The notes beneath the pieces are model-generated. The model had not been told where the DNA came from, made no database searches, and saw only the letters and a list, made by a program, of their open reading frames with translations. Position numbers and translations under genes: made by a program. From the NCBI GenBank assembly GCA_050329935.1, contig JBHJOI010000065.1:1-64000 (forward strand): a DNA stretch of 64,000 nt. Direction: 5' to 3'. The first letter of the stretch is position 1. The number at the start of each line of letters is the position of its first letter. The stretch is from CAYSFW01 sp050329935. Lineage in GTDB: Bacteria > Pseudomonadota > Gammaproteobacteria > UWMA-0217. Positions 9,000-17,713 of the stretch are shown here, piece by piece.

Positions 9000-10381
9000 T
9001 ACGCAGTCACCCTTGTCGGCACCGGTTTTTCCTGATGTAACCTCGGAAACAACAACGGGAAAAGCAGACACACGACCAAAAACGCGGCGGGAATCAGCAA
9101 TCCCGACCAGACGATGGCAGGATTCAAGGTCGCGACGCGCATCAGGTCGTAGATTACGACGAGACCCAATGTGACCGCGAATGCCCCGAACAAAAACGCG
9201 CGACTGCGTGGCTTGCTGTTAACCCAGAGTACCGCAAAGAACAGGAAATAGACCTCGGTGCCACGCACGGCAAGCTCGGCAAACACCGGGGTGACTGGCT
9301 TGATACCCAGATACCCCAACAAGACAAAAATCGCCACGAAGTACAAAATGCTGAAGCGATGGATCGCGGTGCGATAACGCCAGGACTTGATCGGATTGGT
9401 ATCGATCCAGGGCAAAAAGAAGAGAATTACGACCGCCGCGCCCATCGCCAGCACGCCGAGAAACGGGTCCGGCACCGCACGCAGCACGGTATAAAATGGC
9501 GTGAAGTACCACACGGGCGCGATGTGCTCAGGTGTTTTCAGCGCATCCGCCGGCACGAAGTTAGCATGCTCAAGGAAATAGCCACCCATCTCCGGCATGA
9601 AGAATACAACCGCGAAAAACAGAATCAGGAACACGATCACGCCCACGATGTCCTTGACCGTGTAATACGGGTGAAACGGGATTCCATCCAGGGGAATTCC
9701 GTTTTCGCCCTTCAGTTTCTTGATTTCCACACCATCCGGGTTGTTCGACCCTACTTCGTGCAACGCGATGATGTGCATGAGAATCAGACCGACCAGCACG
9801 AGCGGCACCGCGATTACGTGCAGTGCAAAAAATCGGTTCAGGGTTGCATCCGAGACCACGTAGTCGCCACGTATCCACACGGCGAGATCGGGGCCGATGC
9901 CCGGTATCGCGCCAAACAGGTTGACAATCACCTGAGCGCCCCAGAAGGACATCTGGCCCCACGGCAGCAGGTAACCCATGAACGCCTCGGCCATCAACGC
10001 CAAGTAGATAAACATACCGAAGATCCAGATCAGTTCGCGCGGTTTCTTGAACGAACCGTAGATCAGGCCTCGAAACATGTGCAGATACACGACCACGAAA
10101 AACGCTGAGGCGCCGGTCGAATGCATGTAACGAATCAACCAACCACCCGGTACATCGCGCATGATGTACTCCACGGAAGCGAAGGCATGCTGCGCGTCCG
10201 GCTTGTAGTTCATGGTCAAAAAAATGCCGGTCACGATCTGAATCACCAGCACGAGCAAGGCGAGCGAGCCAAAGAAATACCAGAAATTGAAGTTCTTCGG
10301 CGCGTAATACTTCGCCAGATGGTCATCCCACAATGCCATCAGCGGGAAACGATCATCGATCCAGGCAATCAGCTTATTCAT
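8999..10381 (-). CDS. petB: Cytochrome b of the bc1 complex
   Basis: Core quinol-oxidising subunit with two b haems. The 460-residue protein has at least eight membrane helices. Candidate haem-ligating histidines are at 87, 101, 188 and 203, so the second pair is spaced by 15 rather than 14. The ef-loop motif usually written PEWY reads PVWY at 289-292, a form I recall from beta/gammaproteobacterial proteins. The start ATG overlaps the petA stop by one base (TAATG), as it does with petC at the other end. The frame extends farther upstream, but only the ATG at 10381 leaves petA intact. Confidence 0.96.
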   Translation of the reverse strand: MNKLIAWIDDRFPLMALWDDHLAKYYAPKNFNFWYFFGSLALLVLVIQIVTGIFLTMNYKPDAQHAFASVEYIMRDVPGGWLIRYMHSTGASAFFVVVYLHMFRGLIYGSFKKPRELIWIFGMFIYLALMAEAFMGYLLPWGQMSFWGAQVIVNLFGAIPGIGPDLAVWIRGDYVVSDATLNRFFALHVIAVPLVLVGLILMHIIALHEVGSNNPDGVEIKKLKGENGIPLDGIPFHPYYTVKDIVGVIVFLILFFAVVFFMPEMGGYFLEHANFVPADALKTPEHIAPVWYFTPFYTVLRAVPDPFLGVLAMGAAVVILFFLPWIDTNPIKSWRYRTAIHRFSILYFVAIFVLLGYLGIKPVTPVFAELAVRGTEVYFLFFAVLWVNSKPRSRAFLFGAFAVTLGLVVIYDLMRVATLNPAIVWSGLLIPAAFLVVCLLFPLLFPRLHQEKPVPTRVTA

Positions 10382-11004
10382 TATGCAGCCCCCCGATCGA
10401 TACCCACGATCACCCGGGCATCGCTCACAAACTGATGCGGCGGTACCTCCAAGTTTTTCGCCGCCGGCAAGTTCTGGTAAACCCGCCCAGCGAGATCGAA
10501 ACGTGAACCATGACAGGGGCAATAGAAGCCGCCGAGCCAGCTAGGTCCGAGATCCTCCGGCGCGACGTCGGGACGGAAGGTCGGCGAGCATCCGAGGTGA
10601 GTGCAGATCCCGACGAGAATCAGGTACTCAGGTTTGATCGAGCGTGCCGGATTACGCGCGTATTCAGGTTGCTGCGTCAATTCCTCGGATTTCGGGTCGC
10701 GCAAGGCGCCATCGTTCTTTTTTAGGTTTTCGAGCATTTCCGGTGTTCGATTCACTATCCAGACCGGTTTGCCGCGCCACTCAACTCGGATCAGCTGACC
10801 CGGCTCGACTTTGCTGATATCAACCTCGACAGGCGCGCCCGCGGCTTTCGCGCGCTCGCTTGGCGCCATCGACGCCAGGAACGGGACTGCCAAGGCCGCC
10901 GCGCCGACCGCGCCGACGACAGAGGTCGCGGCAACCAGAAAGCGTCGTTTACCAGGATCGGGGGCGTCGTGGCCCATTGCAGGAGCCGCTTCGTTGATGG
11001 ACAT
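10381..11004 (-). CDS. petA: Rieske iron-sulfur subunit of the bc1 complex
   Basis: Carries the [2Fe-2S] cluster that accepts the first electron from quinol. A twin-arginine signal/anchor is at residues 20-45 (PGKRRFLVAATSVVG). The cluster-binding boxes CTHLGC and CPCHG lie in the C-terminal third, with Cys and His ligands intact. The start at 11004 (MSINEAAP) has AAAGGAG upstream at slightly long spacing; 11040 is the alternative. It is the first gene of petABC, and the promoter should lie in the 11005-11241 gap, where I see no convincing hexamers. Confidence 0.95.
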   Translation of the reverse strand: MSINEAAPAMGHDAPDPGKRRFLVAATSVVGAVGAAALAVPFLASMAPSERAKAAGAPVEVDISKVEPGQLIRVEWRGKPVWIVNRTPEMLENLKKNDGALRDPKSEELTQQPEYARNPARSIKPEYLILVGICTHLGCSPTFRPDVAPEDLGPSWLGGFYCPCHGSRFDLAGRVYQNLPAAKNLEVPPHQFVSDARVIVGIDRGAA

Positions 11005-11241
11005 AAGCGCCGGAATCTCCTTTGTGATTTTACGTCGCACACGCGGTTCACGCGCTTGGTTCTTGGTATCTGCCCCATCGCCTGGAGGCGATCGCAGTAC
11101 GTTCCGCAGGTGGCGGAGCCCGCATTTTGGCGCGTAATGATCCCCTAACAGTCCAGAAAAATCAATTTCGTTAAAATCGCAGTCACGTGCGCGTCAAGCA
11201 TACGGTGCAACGCACACCAGCCGCCTCCTGCAGGCCCCCGG

Positions 11242-11991
11242 CTAGACCGGATTATCGATATCGATGAAGCGATGCTCGACCCCGAATCGATCGGCCACGT
11301 GAGCGCCGAGCGCCTGCACTCCGTACCGCTCGGTGGCATGATGACCCGCCGCGAAATAATGTATGCCGGCTTCACGCGCGAAATGTACCGTGTGTTCCGA
11401 GATCTCGCCGCTAATGAACGCATCGATACCGAGATTCGCCGCCTGCTCGATGTAACCCTGTGCCGCGCCGGTACACCAAGCCACCGTCGCGATCGAGTGC
11501 TCGCCGCCCGCGATCACCAGCGGTTTGCGCCCGAGCGCCCGTTCTATCTTTGCGGCCAGGGTCGACGCGCCGACCGGGGCGCGAATGCGACCGTGATTGC
11601 CGATACCCTCCGGGTTGAGCGGTCCTACCACCTCCAAATCCAGCACTCTCGCGAGCTGCGCGTTATTCCCAAACACCGCGTGAGCATCTAGCGGCAGGTG
11701 GTAGGCAATCAAACTGATGTCGTACTCCAGCAGCGTCTTGAGGCGTCGGCGCCGAATGCCCGTGATCACTGCGCGCTCGCCGCGCCAGAAATATCCGTGG
11801 TGCACCAGCACGGCATCGGCGCGTGCCGCGACCGCTGCGTCGAGCAGTGCAGCGCTCGCCGTCACGCCCGAAACGATACGCTCGATTCGACCTCGCCCCT
11901 CGACCTGCAATCCGTTTGGGCAGGCATCACTGAATCGTGAGACCTGCAGCGTCTCATCGAGAAATTCAACTAGAGTTTGCAGCTCGACCAT
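11242..11991 (-). CDS. NIF3/YbgI-like dinuclear-metal hydrolase family protein
   Basis: Member of the NIF3/DUF34 family, toroid-forming proteins with a two-metal site whose physiological substrate is unsettled. The metal-binding histidines are visible in LVHHGYFW and the C-terminal FAAGHHATERYG, with an Asp/Glu context between. Translation from the ATG at 11991 (MVELQTLVEFL) gives 249 residues, the family size. Upstream codons in the same frame overlap the divergent protease promoter and are unlikely to be used. It is transcribed away from the degS-like gene. Confidence 0.92.
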   Translation of the reverse strand: MVELQTLVEFLDETLQVSRFSDACPNGLQVEGRGRIERIVSGVTASAALLDAAVAARADAVLVHHGYFWRGERAVITGIRRRRLKTLLEYDISLIAYHLPLDAHAVFGNNAQLARVLDLEVVGPLNPEGIGNHGRIRAPVGASTLAAKIERALGRKPLVIAGGEHSIATVAWCTGAAQGYIEQAANLGIDAFISGEISEHTVHFAREAGIHYFAAGHHATERYGVQALGAHVADRFGVEHRFIDIDNPV

Positions 11992-12097
11992 CCTACCCGC
12001 CCATTTCACAACTGACTCGTGACAAACCACCCCAACGCGCCTGCGGGGCCTGTTACAATCCAGCCACACTACCCGCAGGTGCCGGTACGCGCAACCC

Positions 12098-13270
12098 GTG
12101 TCAAAAAGAGATAACGCATTCATCTTCCAAATGATCTCCCTGGGATTGGCACTCGCGCTAGTCGGCGCGTTCCTGTTTCCAGAGTGGCTGGGGCCGAATC
12201 GCAAGGTCGTCGCGCTACGACAGGACGGCAGTGTTGTACCCCAGGCTGTTCCACGCGCCAGTTATTCGGACGCGGTCGAACGTGCAACACCCGCGGTCGT
12301 GAACATCTTCACCGCCAAACGCGTCGTGACCGGACGTCACCCACTGGCCGCGGACCCATTGTTTCAACCGTTCTTCAATAGCCCCGCATTCCCGCCACGC
12401 GCCGAGACCCAAACCAGCCTCGGCTCCGGCGTCGTGGTCAGCCCGCAAGGCTATATATTGACCAATAACCACGTGATAGCCGGTGCCGAGCAGATCGCCG
12501 TCATCCTGCCGAACGGGGTAGAATTGGACGCGCGCGCGGTCGGCGCGGACATCGAAACCGACATTGCGGTGTTAAAGGTCCAATCGACCGCATTGCCAAC
12601 CGTCACGCTCGGATCCTCCGAGACCCTGAAGGTCGGCGATGTTGTGCTCGCGATCGGCAATCCATTCGGGTTTGGACAAACGGTCACCCTCGGCATCGTC
12701 AGCGCAACCGGGCGCAGCCAGTTGGGCTTGAACACCTTCGAAGATTTCATTCAGACCGATGCCGCGATCAATCCCGGTAGTTCCGGTGGTGCGCTGATCA
12801 ACGCCGGCGGCGAGCTCGTGGGCATCAATACGGCGATTTTCAGCCGCAGCAACGGTTCGCAGGGCATTGGGTTCGCGATCCCGGTCAACCTTGCGCTCGG
12901 GGTCATGAAGGAAATCATCGAGCGCGGCGGCGTTGCGCGAGGCTGGCTGGGAGTCGAAGGTACCGACGTGAATAGCGCCGTCGCAAGTGGCCTCGGCCTC
13001 CCTCCACGCACCGGCGTCCTGGTGTCTGCCGTGGTAACCAATGGGCCCGCGGCCCAGGCTGGAATTCAACCGGGCGATGTACTGCTTCGGCTGGGCGAAC
13101 GAGAAATCGAAGGTGCGCGCATGGTGCTCAACCTCATCGCGCAAAGCAAACCGGGAGCCAACCTGGCCATTTCCGGATTACGCAACGGCAAGCCATTCTC
13201 GGCAACGGCCAAGGTTAGCGTCCGCCCAATCACGCCGAATGGTCAGCGAGGATCGAGCGAATCGCGCTGA
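12098..13270 (+). CDS. degS: DegS/AlgW-like periplasmic serine protease (HtrA family, one PDZ)
   Basis: Senses misfolded envelope proteins through its PDZ domain and starts the cleavage cascade that frees sigmaE/AlgU. It is anchored by one N-terminal membrane segment (residues 12-28). The catalytic triad is His in TNNHVIAGA, Asp in IETDIAVLKV and Ser in NPGSSGGAL. A single PDZ domain covers roughly residues 280-375. The length of 390 residues and single PDZ separate it from DegP. The start is GTG at 12098, with an ATG at 12131 as alternative. The last 41 bases overlap the 3' end of the convergent hisC gene. Confidence 0.92.
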   Translation: MSKRDNAFIFQMISLGLALALVGAFLFPEWLGPNRKVVALRQDGSVVPQAVPRASYSDAVERATPAVVNIFTAKRVVTGRHPLAADPLFQPFFNSPAFPPRAETQTSLGSGVVVSPQGYILTNNHVIAGAEQIAVILPNGVELDARAVGADIETDIAVLKVQSTALPTVTLGSSETLKVGDVVLAIGNPFGFGQTVTLGIVSATGRSQLGLNTFEDFIQTDAAINPGSSGGALINAGGELVGINTAIFSRSNGSQGIGFAIPVNLALGVMKEIIERGGVARGWLGVEGTDVNSAVASGLGLPPRTGVLVSAVVTNGPAAQAGIQPGDVLLRLGEREIEGARMVLNLIAQSKPGANLAISGLRNGKPFSATAKVSVRPITPNGQRGSSESR

Positions 13271-14321
13271 GAAAGGCCGTGTTCTCGTCCGGAGTTCCGA
13301 CCGTGACCCGCAAGCAATCTGATAACGCACCCCCCGTATGCGACAGGTTCTTGATCAGGATGCGCGCACGCTTCAGCGCCTCGAAAATCCGTGCCGCGTT
13401 GCCAGGCGCGGCGCGGAACAGGATAAAGTTCGCGTCACTGGGATAGACCGTGAACGCCGCCGAGTCTTCCAGCGCCTTCGCGACTCGTGCCCGCTCCGCG
13501 CGGATCTGGCGCGCCTGCTCGGCGAACACCTCGGCATGACGTAACGCAAAACGCGCGCTCACCTGCGTCAAGACGTTGATGTTGTAGGGCAACCGGAGCT
13601 TCTCGATCTGCTCCGTCCACGCCACTGGACCACACAAATAACCCAGTCGCAAACCGGCTAGCCCCCACTTCGACAAGGTGCGCATGACCATCAGATTCGG
13701 GTGGCGACCTAGCTCCCCCATAAAGCTGTCGCTGGCAAATGGGCTATACGCCTCATCGAGCACGACTAGTCCGGGCGCCGCGCGCAGAATCGCCTCGATC
13801 TCGTCGCGGGCCCAGTGATTGCCGGTCGGATTATTGGGGTAAGCGAGATAGACCAACGCCGGTTGATGAAGCTCGATCGCCTCCAGCATCGCCGCTGAAT
13901 CCAGCGCGAAATCCACTTCACGCAAGGGCACGCCGACAAACCGCAAGCCGCTGAACTGGGCAATCATCCTATACATCACGAAGGTCGGCTCCGGAGCAAG
14001 GACCACCCGCCCCGGCCCACCGATCAACAGAATCAGCATCTGGATCAACTCATCCGAGCCGTTACCCAGGACGATGGCCTGACCGCGCGGAACACCCATC
14101 GTCTCCCGTAACGCGGCGACTAACTCGCCGGCCGCTGGATCCGGGTAGCGATTCAGCGCCACCGAGCGCAGCGATTCGAGCCAATCCGCGACCAGCTCGG
14201 AGGGCCATGCGTAAGGGTTCTCCATCGCGTCCAGCTTGACGAAGCCAGACGACGGCGGTACGTGGTACGCGGATAGCGACCGTATTTCCGGCCGAACCCA
14301 GTGGTCGATCCAATCGTTCAT
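13230..14321 (-). CDS. hisC: Histidinol-phosphate aminotransferase
   Basis: PLP-dependent transfer of the amino group from glutamate to imidazole-acetol phosphate, in histidine synthesis. The fold-type I motifs are present: YPNNPTGNHW, VVLDEAYSPFA, and the PLP-lysine in RTLSKWGLAGLRLG near residue 216. It is 363 residues long. It is the last gene of the hisG-aroG-hisD-hisC run, separated from hisD by 142 bases. That gap contains a small hairpin (TGCACG-GCT-CGTGCA at 14446-14460) but no T-tract. Its 3' end overlaps the convergent protease gene. Confidence 0.95.
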   Translation of the reverse strand: MNDWIDHWVRPEIRSLSAYHVPPSSGFVKLDAMENPYAWPSELVADWLESLRSVALNRYPDPAAGELVAALRETMGVPRGQAIVLGNGSDELIQMLILLIGGPGRVVLAPEPTFVMYRMIAQFSGLRFVGVPLREVDFALDSAAMLEAIELHQPALVYLAYPNNPTGNHWARDEIEAILRAAPGLVVLDEAYSPFASDSFMGELGRHPNLMVMRTLSKWGLAGLRLGYLCGPVAWTEQIEKLRLPYNINVLTQVSARFALRHAEVFAEQARQIRAERARVAKALEDSAAFTVYPSDANFILFRAAPGNAARIFEALKRARILIKNLSHTGGALSDCLRVTVGTPDENTAFLSAIRSILADHSA

Positions 14322-14463
14322 AGCTTCAGCCCGTCAAGCGCCAATCGTTGTCAACGACGCGCGCTAGCTCCAGTGATACGCCGGTTAAATGCCGGCACGA
14401 ATGTAGCTCTGCCAATGGATCAGCACGGCGCAAGCGGTCCGCACCTGCACGGCTCGTGCACAC

Positions 14464-15771
14464 CTAGGCACCGGGCTTGATACGATATTCGGCGGAGCGC
14501 GCATGCGCGACCAGTCCCTCGCCATGCGCCAATATAGACGCCACCGCACCAAGTGCCGAGGCGCCCTCCGGCGAGCACCCGATTAGACTGGAACGCTTCT
14601 GAAAATCGTATACCCCGAGCGGCGACGAAAAGCGCGCCGTTCGCGAAGTCGGTAAAACGTGGTTCGGACCCGCACAGTAATCACCCAGCGCCTCCGCGGT
14701 GTAGCGTCCCATGAAAATGGCGCCGGCGTGGCGGATGCGCGGCACGAGCGCGTCGGGATCAGCGACTGACAGCTCCAAATGTTCCGGCGCCACGAAGTTC
14801 GCAACCTCGATTGCGTCGTCCATATCCCGCGCAAGAATCAACGCCCCTCGCGCTGCCAAGGACGCACGAATGATCGGTGCTCGCGGCATCTCTCCGAGGA
14901 GCCGATCCATCGCGGCCGCGACCTGATCGAGAAACTCGGCATCGGGCGACACCAGGATCGGCTGTGCATCCTCATCGTGCTCACCCTGCGAGAATAGATC
15001 CATCGCAATCCAGTCAGGCGGGGTCTTGCCATCGCACACGACCAGGATCTCGGAGGGTCCGGCAATCATGTCGATACCGACCGTGCCAAACACCATGCGC
15101 TTGGCGGTCGCGACATAGATATTGCCAGGCCCCACGATCTTGTCGACCCGCGGCACGGTCTCGGTGCCATAAGCCAAGGCCGCGACCGCTTGCGCGCCGC
15201 CGATCGTGAACACTCGGTCCACCCCCGCCACGGCGGCAGCCGCCAGCACCAACTCGTTGAGCTCGCCGCGCGGCGTTGGCACCACCATCACGAGCCGCGG
15301 CACGCCGGCGACCTTGGCCGGAATCGCATTCATCAATACCGACGACGGATACGCGGCCTTGCCCCCGGGCACATAGAGACCGACGCTGTCGAGCGCCGAG
15401 ACCTGCTGCCCGAGCACGGTGCCGTCGGCCTCGCGATAGACCCACGACTCAAGACGCTGACGTTCCGCGTACTGACGAATGCGCTCGGCCGCCTGCTCCA
15501 ATGCCTCACGCTGCACGCTCGGGATTGCGGCCACCGCCGCATCGAGGCGCGCACGCGGCAACTCGAGTTCGGCGCCCGTCGCTAGATCGAGCTGATCGAA
15601 GCGGCGGGTGAACTCCAGTAACGCGCTGTCGCCTTCGCGCTTTACCCGCCTGAGAATATCGTTGACCGTGGCGAAAACGCGATCATCCGAAACCGACTCC
15701 CAAGCAAGCATCGACTCCAGTCGCGGCCAGAAGTCAGCGTCCAGGGTAGACAGGCGCGCGATCGTAGGCAT
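14464..15771 (-). CDS. hisD: Histidinol dehydrogenase
   Basis: Catalyses the last two oxidations of histidine synthesis, histidinol to histidine, using NAD and a zinc ion. Family motifs include the signature IAGPSEILVVCDG, SQGEHDEDAQ with zinc ligands, and APEHLEL. At 435 residues it is complete. The start ATG lies three bases after the aroG stop codon, so the genes are clearly in one transcript. The usual upstream neighbour in this arrangement would be hisG; here aroG intervenes. Confidence 0.96.
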   Translation of the reverse strand: MPTIARLSTLDADFWPRLESMLAWESVSDDRVFATVNDILRRVKREGDSALLEFTRRFDQLDLATGAELELPRARLDAAVAAIPSVQREALEQAAERIRQYAERQRLESWVYREADGTVLGQQVSALDSVGLYVPGGKAAYPSSVLMNAIPAKVAGVPRLVMVVPTPRGELNELVLAAAAVAGVDRVFTIGGAQAVAALAYGTETVPRVDKIVGPGNIYVATAKRMVFGTVGIDMIAGPSEILVVCDGKTPPDWIAMDLFSQGEHDEDAQPILVSPDAEFLDQVAAAMDRLLGEMPRAPIIRASLAARGALILARDMDDAIEVANFVAPEHLELSVADPDALVPRIRHAGAIFMGRYTAEALGDYCAGPNHVLPTSRTARFSSPLGVYDFQKRSSLIGCSPEGASALGAVASILAHGEGLVAHARSAEYRIKPGA

Positions 15772-15774
15772 CGA

Positions 15775-16866
15775 TCAAACCGCCCGCGCGAGTTGCTCGC
15801 GCCGTTGCCGCACCGCCGCTGCCAACTCCTTCAACGCCGGCTGCGTTTCGTCCCAACCAATACAGGCATCGGTAATGCTTTGACCGTAGGTCAGCGGCTG
15901 GCCCGGCACCTGATCCTGGCGCCCGGCGTGCAGGTGGCTCTCGATCATCACGCCGACGATGCGCCGTTCACCGGCCGCGAGCTGATTGGCGACATCGTGC
16001 ACGACCGCGCTCTGACGTTCCGGTTTCTTGCCGCTATTGGCGTGGCTGCAATCGACCATCAAGCACGGCTGCAAGCCCCCCTTTGCGAGCTGGGCCGACG
16101 CGCGCTGGATGTGCTCGGCGTCATAGTTCGGCTTGCCATCGCCTCCGCGCAGAATCAAATGGCAGTCCGGATTTCCAGTCGTCGAGAAAATGGCCGAGTG
16201 CCCGGCTTTGGTGACGGAGAGAAAATGGTGGGGCCGCGACGCCGAAACGATCGCGTCGACCGCGATCTGAATATTGCCGTCGGTACCGTTCTTGAACCCA
16301 ACCGGACACGACAAGCCCGAGGCTAGCTCGCGGTGCGTTTGGCTTTCCGTTGTGCGGGCGCCGATCGCGCCCCAACTCACCAGGTCCGCGACGTACTGCG
16401 GACTGATAAGATCAAGGTATTCGGTGGCCGCGGGCATGCCCATGGTAGCCAGATCAAGCAACAGCTTCCGCGCGATTCGCAGACCGCGGTTGATCTGAAA
16501 ACTTCCGTCGAGATCGGGATCGTTGATCAGCCCCTTCCAACCGACCGTGGTGCGTGGCTTCTCGAAATAAACCCGCATGACGATCAGCAGGTCGTCCTTC
16601 AGACGCTCGCGCAAGTCGCTGAGTCGCTGGGCGTAATCGCACGCGGCCTTTGGATCATGCACCGAGCACGGCCCCACGACCACGAGCAACCGATCATCCT
16701 GGCCATGCAGGATTCGATGTATCGCCTTACGAGCTTCGAATACCGTGAGTGATGCCGCTTCCGTGATCGGATACTCGGCGCGAATATCATCCGGGGAGCT
16801 AACCTCCTGTATCCCCTTGATTCGCAGATCGTCCGTCTGGTATTCCACGTGTCTGTCTTGCTTCAT
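15775..16866 (-). CDS. aroG: 3-deoxy-7-phosphoheptulonate (DAHP) synthase, class I
   Basis: First enzyme of the shikimate pathway, joining phosphoenolpyruvate and erythrose 4-phosphate. Class I AroF/G/H features include VVGPCSVHDPKAACDYA near residue 65, the LRGG loop, VDCSHANSGK and a GVMIESHLHAG metal/active-site segment. The ATG at 16866 overlaps the hisG stop codon by four bases (ATGA) and gives 363 residues; the frame continues upstream inside hisG but is not a credible start. Placement inside a histidine cluster is unusual and would couple aromatic and histidine synthesis, both of which use pentose-phosphate-derived carbon (inference). Which aromatic amino acid inhibits it cannot be read from the sequence. 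Confidence 0.95.
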   Translation of the reverse strand: MKQDRHVEYQTDDLRIKGIQEVSSPDDIRAEYPITEAASLTVFEARKAIHRILHGQDDRLLVVVGPCSVHDPKAACDYAQRLSDLRERLKDDLLIVMRVYFEKPRTTVGWKGLINDPDLDGSFQINRGLRIARKLLLDLATMGMPAATEYLDLISPQYVADLVSWGAIGARTTESQTHRELASGLSCPVGFKNGTDGNIQIAVDAIVSASRPHHFLSVTKAGHSAIFSTTGNPDCHLILRGGDGKPNYDAEHIQRASAQLAKGGLQPCLMVDCSHANSGKKPERQSAVVHDVANQLAAGERRIVGVMIESHLHAGRQDQVPGQPLTYGQSITDACIGWDETQPALKELAAAVRQRREQLARAV

Positions 16867-17507
16867 TTCGTTGCCAACCGCTTGTCTTCCACCGCCTGCC
16901 GCATCACCCTGAGCAAGGGGTCGACCTCGGTATGTTTCATCTTCATTGCCGCCTTGTTCACGATCAAGCGCGAGCTGATCTCCGCGATATCCTCCAGCGG
17001 CATCAGACCATTGGCGCGTAGCGTGTTGCCGGTATCCACCAGATCGACGATGCAATCCGCCAGCCCAACCAAGGGCGCCAGCTCCATCGAGCCGTACAGC
17101 TTGATGATCTCGACCTGCTTACCCTGCGCAGCGAAATGGCGCCGAGTCGTGTTGACGAACTTCGTGGCCACCCGCAGTCGCCGCGAGCCGCTCAGATCGG
17201 CGTCCGGACGACCCGCCACCATCAACCGGCACCTCGCGATGCGTAGATCCAGCGGCTCATAGAGACCCGCGCCGCCGTGCTCCAACAGCACGTCCTTACC
17301 CGCCACGCCGAGATCGGCCGCGCCGTACTGTACATAGGTTGGCACGTCGGAAGCCCGGATCACCAACAGCCGCACGTTTTCGCGGTTTGTATCAAGTATC
17401 AGCTTGCGACTCGTGTCCGGATTGTCCAGCGGTTCGATGCCCGCGGCAGCCAGGAATGGCAGCGTTTCGTTAAAAATCCGGCCTTTCGATAATGCGATCG
17501 TTATCAT
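16863..17507 (-). CDS. hisG: ATP phosphoribosyltransferase, short catalytic form
   Basis: First enzyme of histidine synthesis, joining ATP and PRPP. This is the short HisG-S form (214 residues) that lacks the regulatory C-terminal domain and needs HisZ, which is encoded at 26532-27707. It starts with MITIALSKGRIFNETLPFL, the family N-terminus, at the ATG 17507; a TTG at 17519 is also in frame. The PRPP-binding segment (DCIVDLVDTGNTLRANGL) is near residue 155. It is followed with a 4-base overlap by aroG. The 206 bases between murA and this gene hold no supported feature. Confidence 0.95.
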   Translation of the reverse strand: MITIALSKGRIFNETLPFLAAAGIEPLDNPDTSRKLILDTNRENVRLLVIRASDVPTYVQYGAADLGVAGKDVLLEHGGAGLYEPLDLRIARCRLMVAGRPDADLSGSRRLRVATKFVNTTRRHFAAQGKQVEIIKLYGSMELAPLVGLADCIVDLVDTGNTLRANGLMPLEDIAEISSRLIVNKAAMKMKHTEVDPLLRVMRQAVEDKRLATK

Positions 17508-17713
17508 GCGCGCGGTCAATCATTTCGTCCTACGGTGTCACACCAAGGTCTCGAAGGCGCAACGAGGGGTGTCGGGTTTGCAGTCAGCCCGCGCGTCGAA
17601 CGCGGACGCATGACGCCGGAGACTTCGAACGTCGCTCCTCTGGCTGGCCAGCGCCCGCGTGCCTCGCCGCAGGCCGCGACAAGTGCCATTGAAAACTGCG
17701 GCGATCAGTCGTT

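Noticed and set aside
14446..14460. Hairpin TGCACG-GCT-CGTGCA in the hisD-hisC gap as a terminator
   Set aside because: Short stem, no T-tract, and hisC is expected to be expressed from the same unit.
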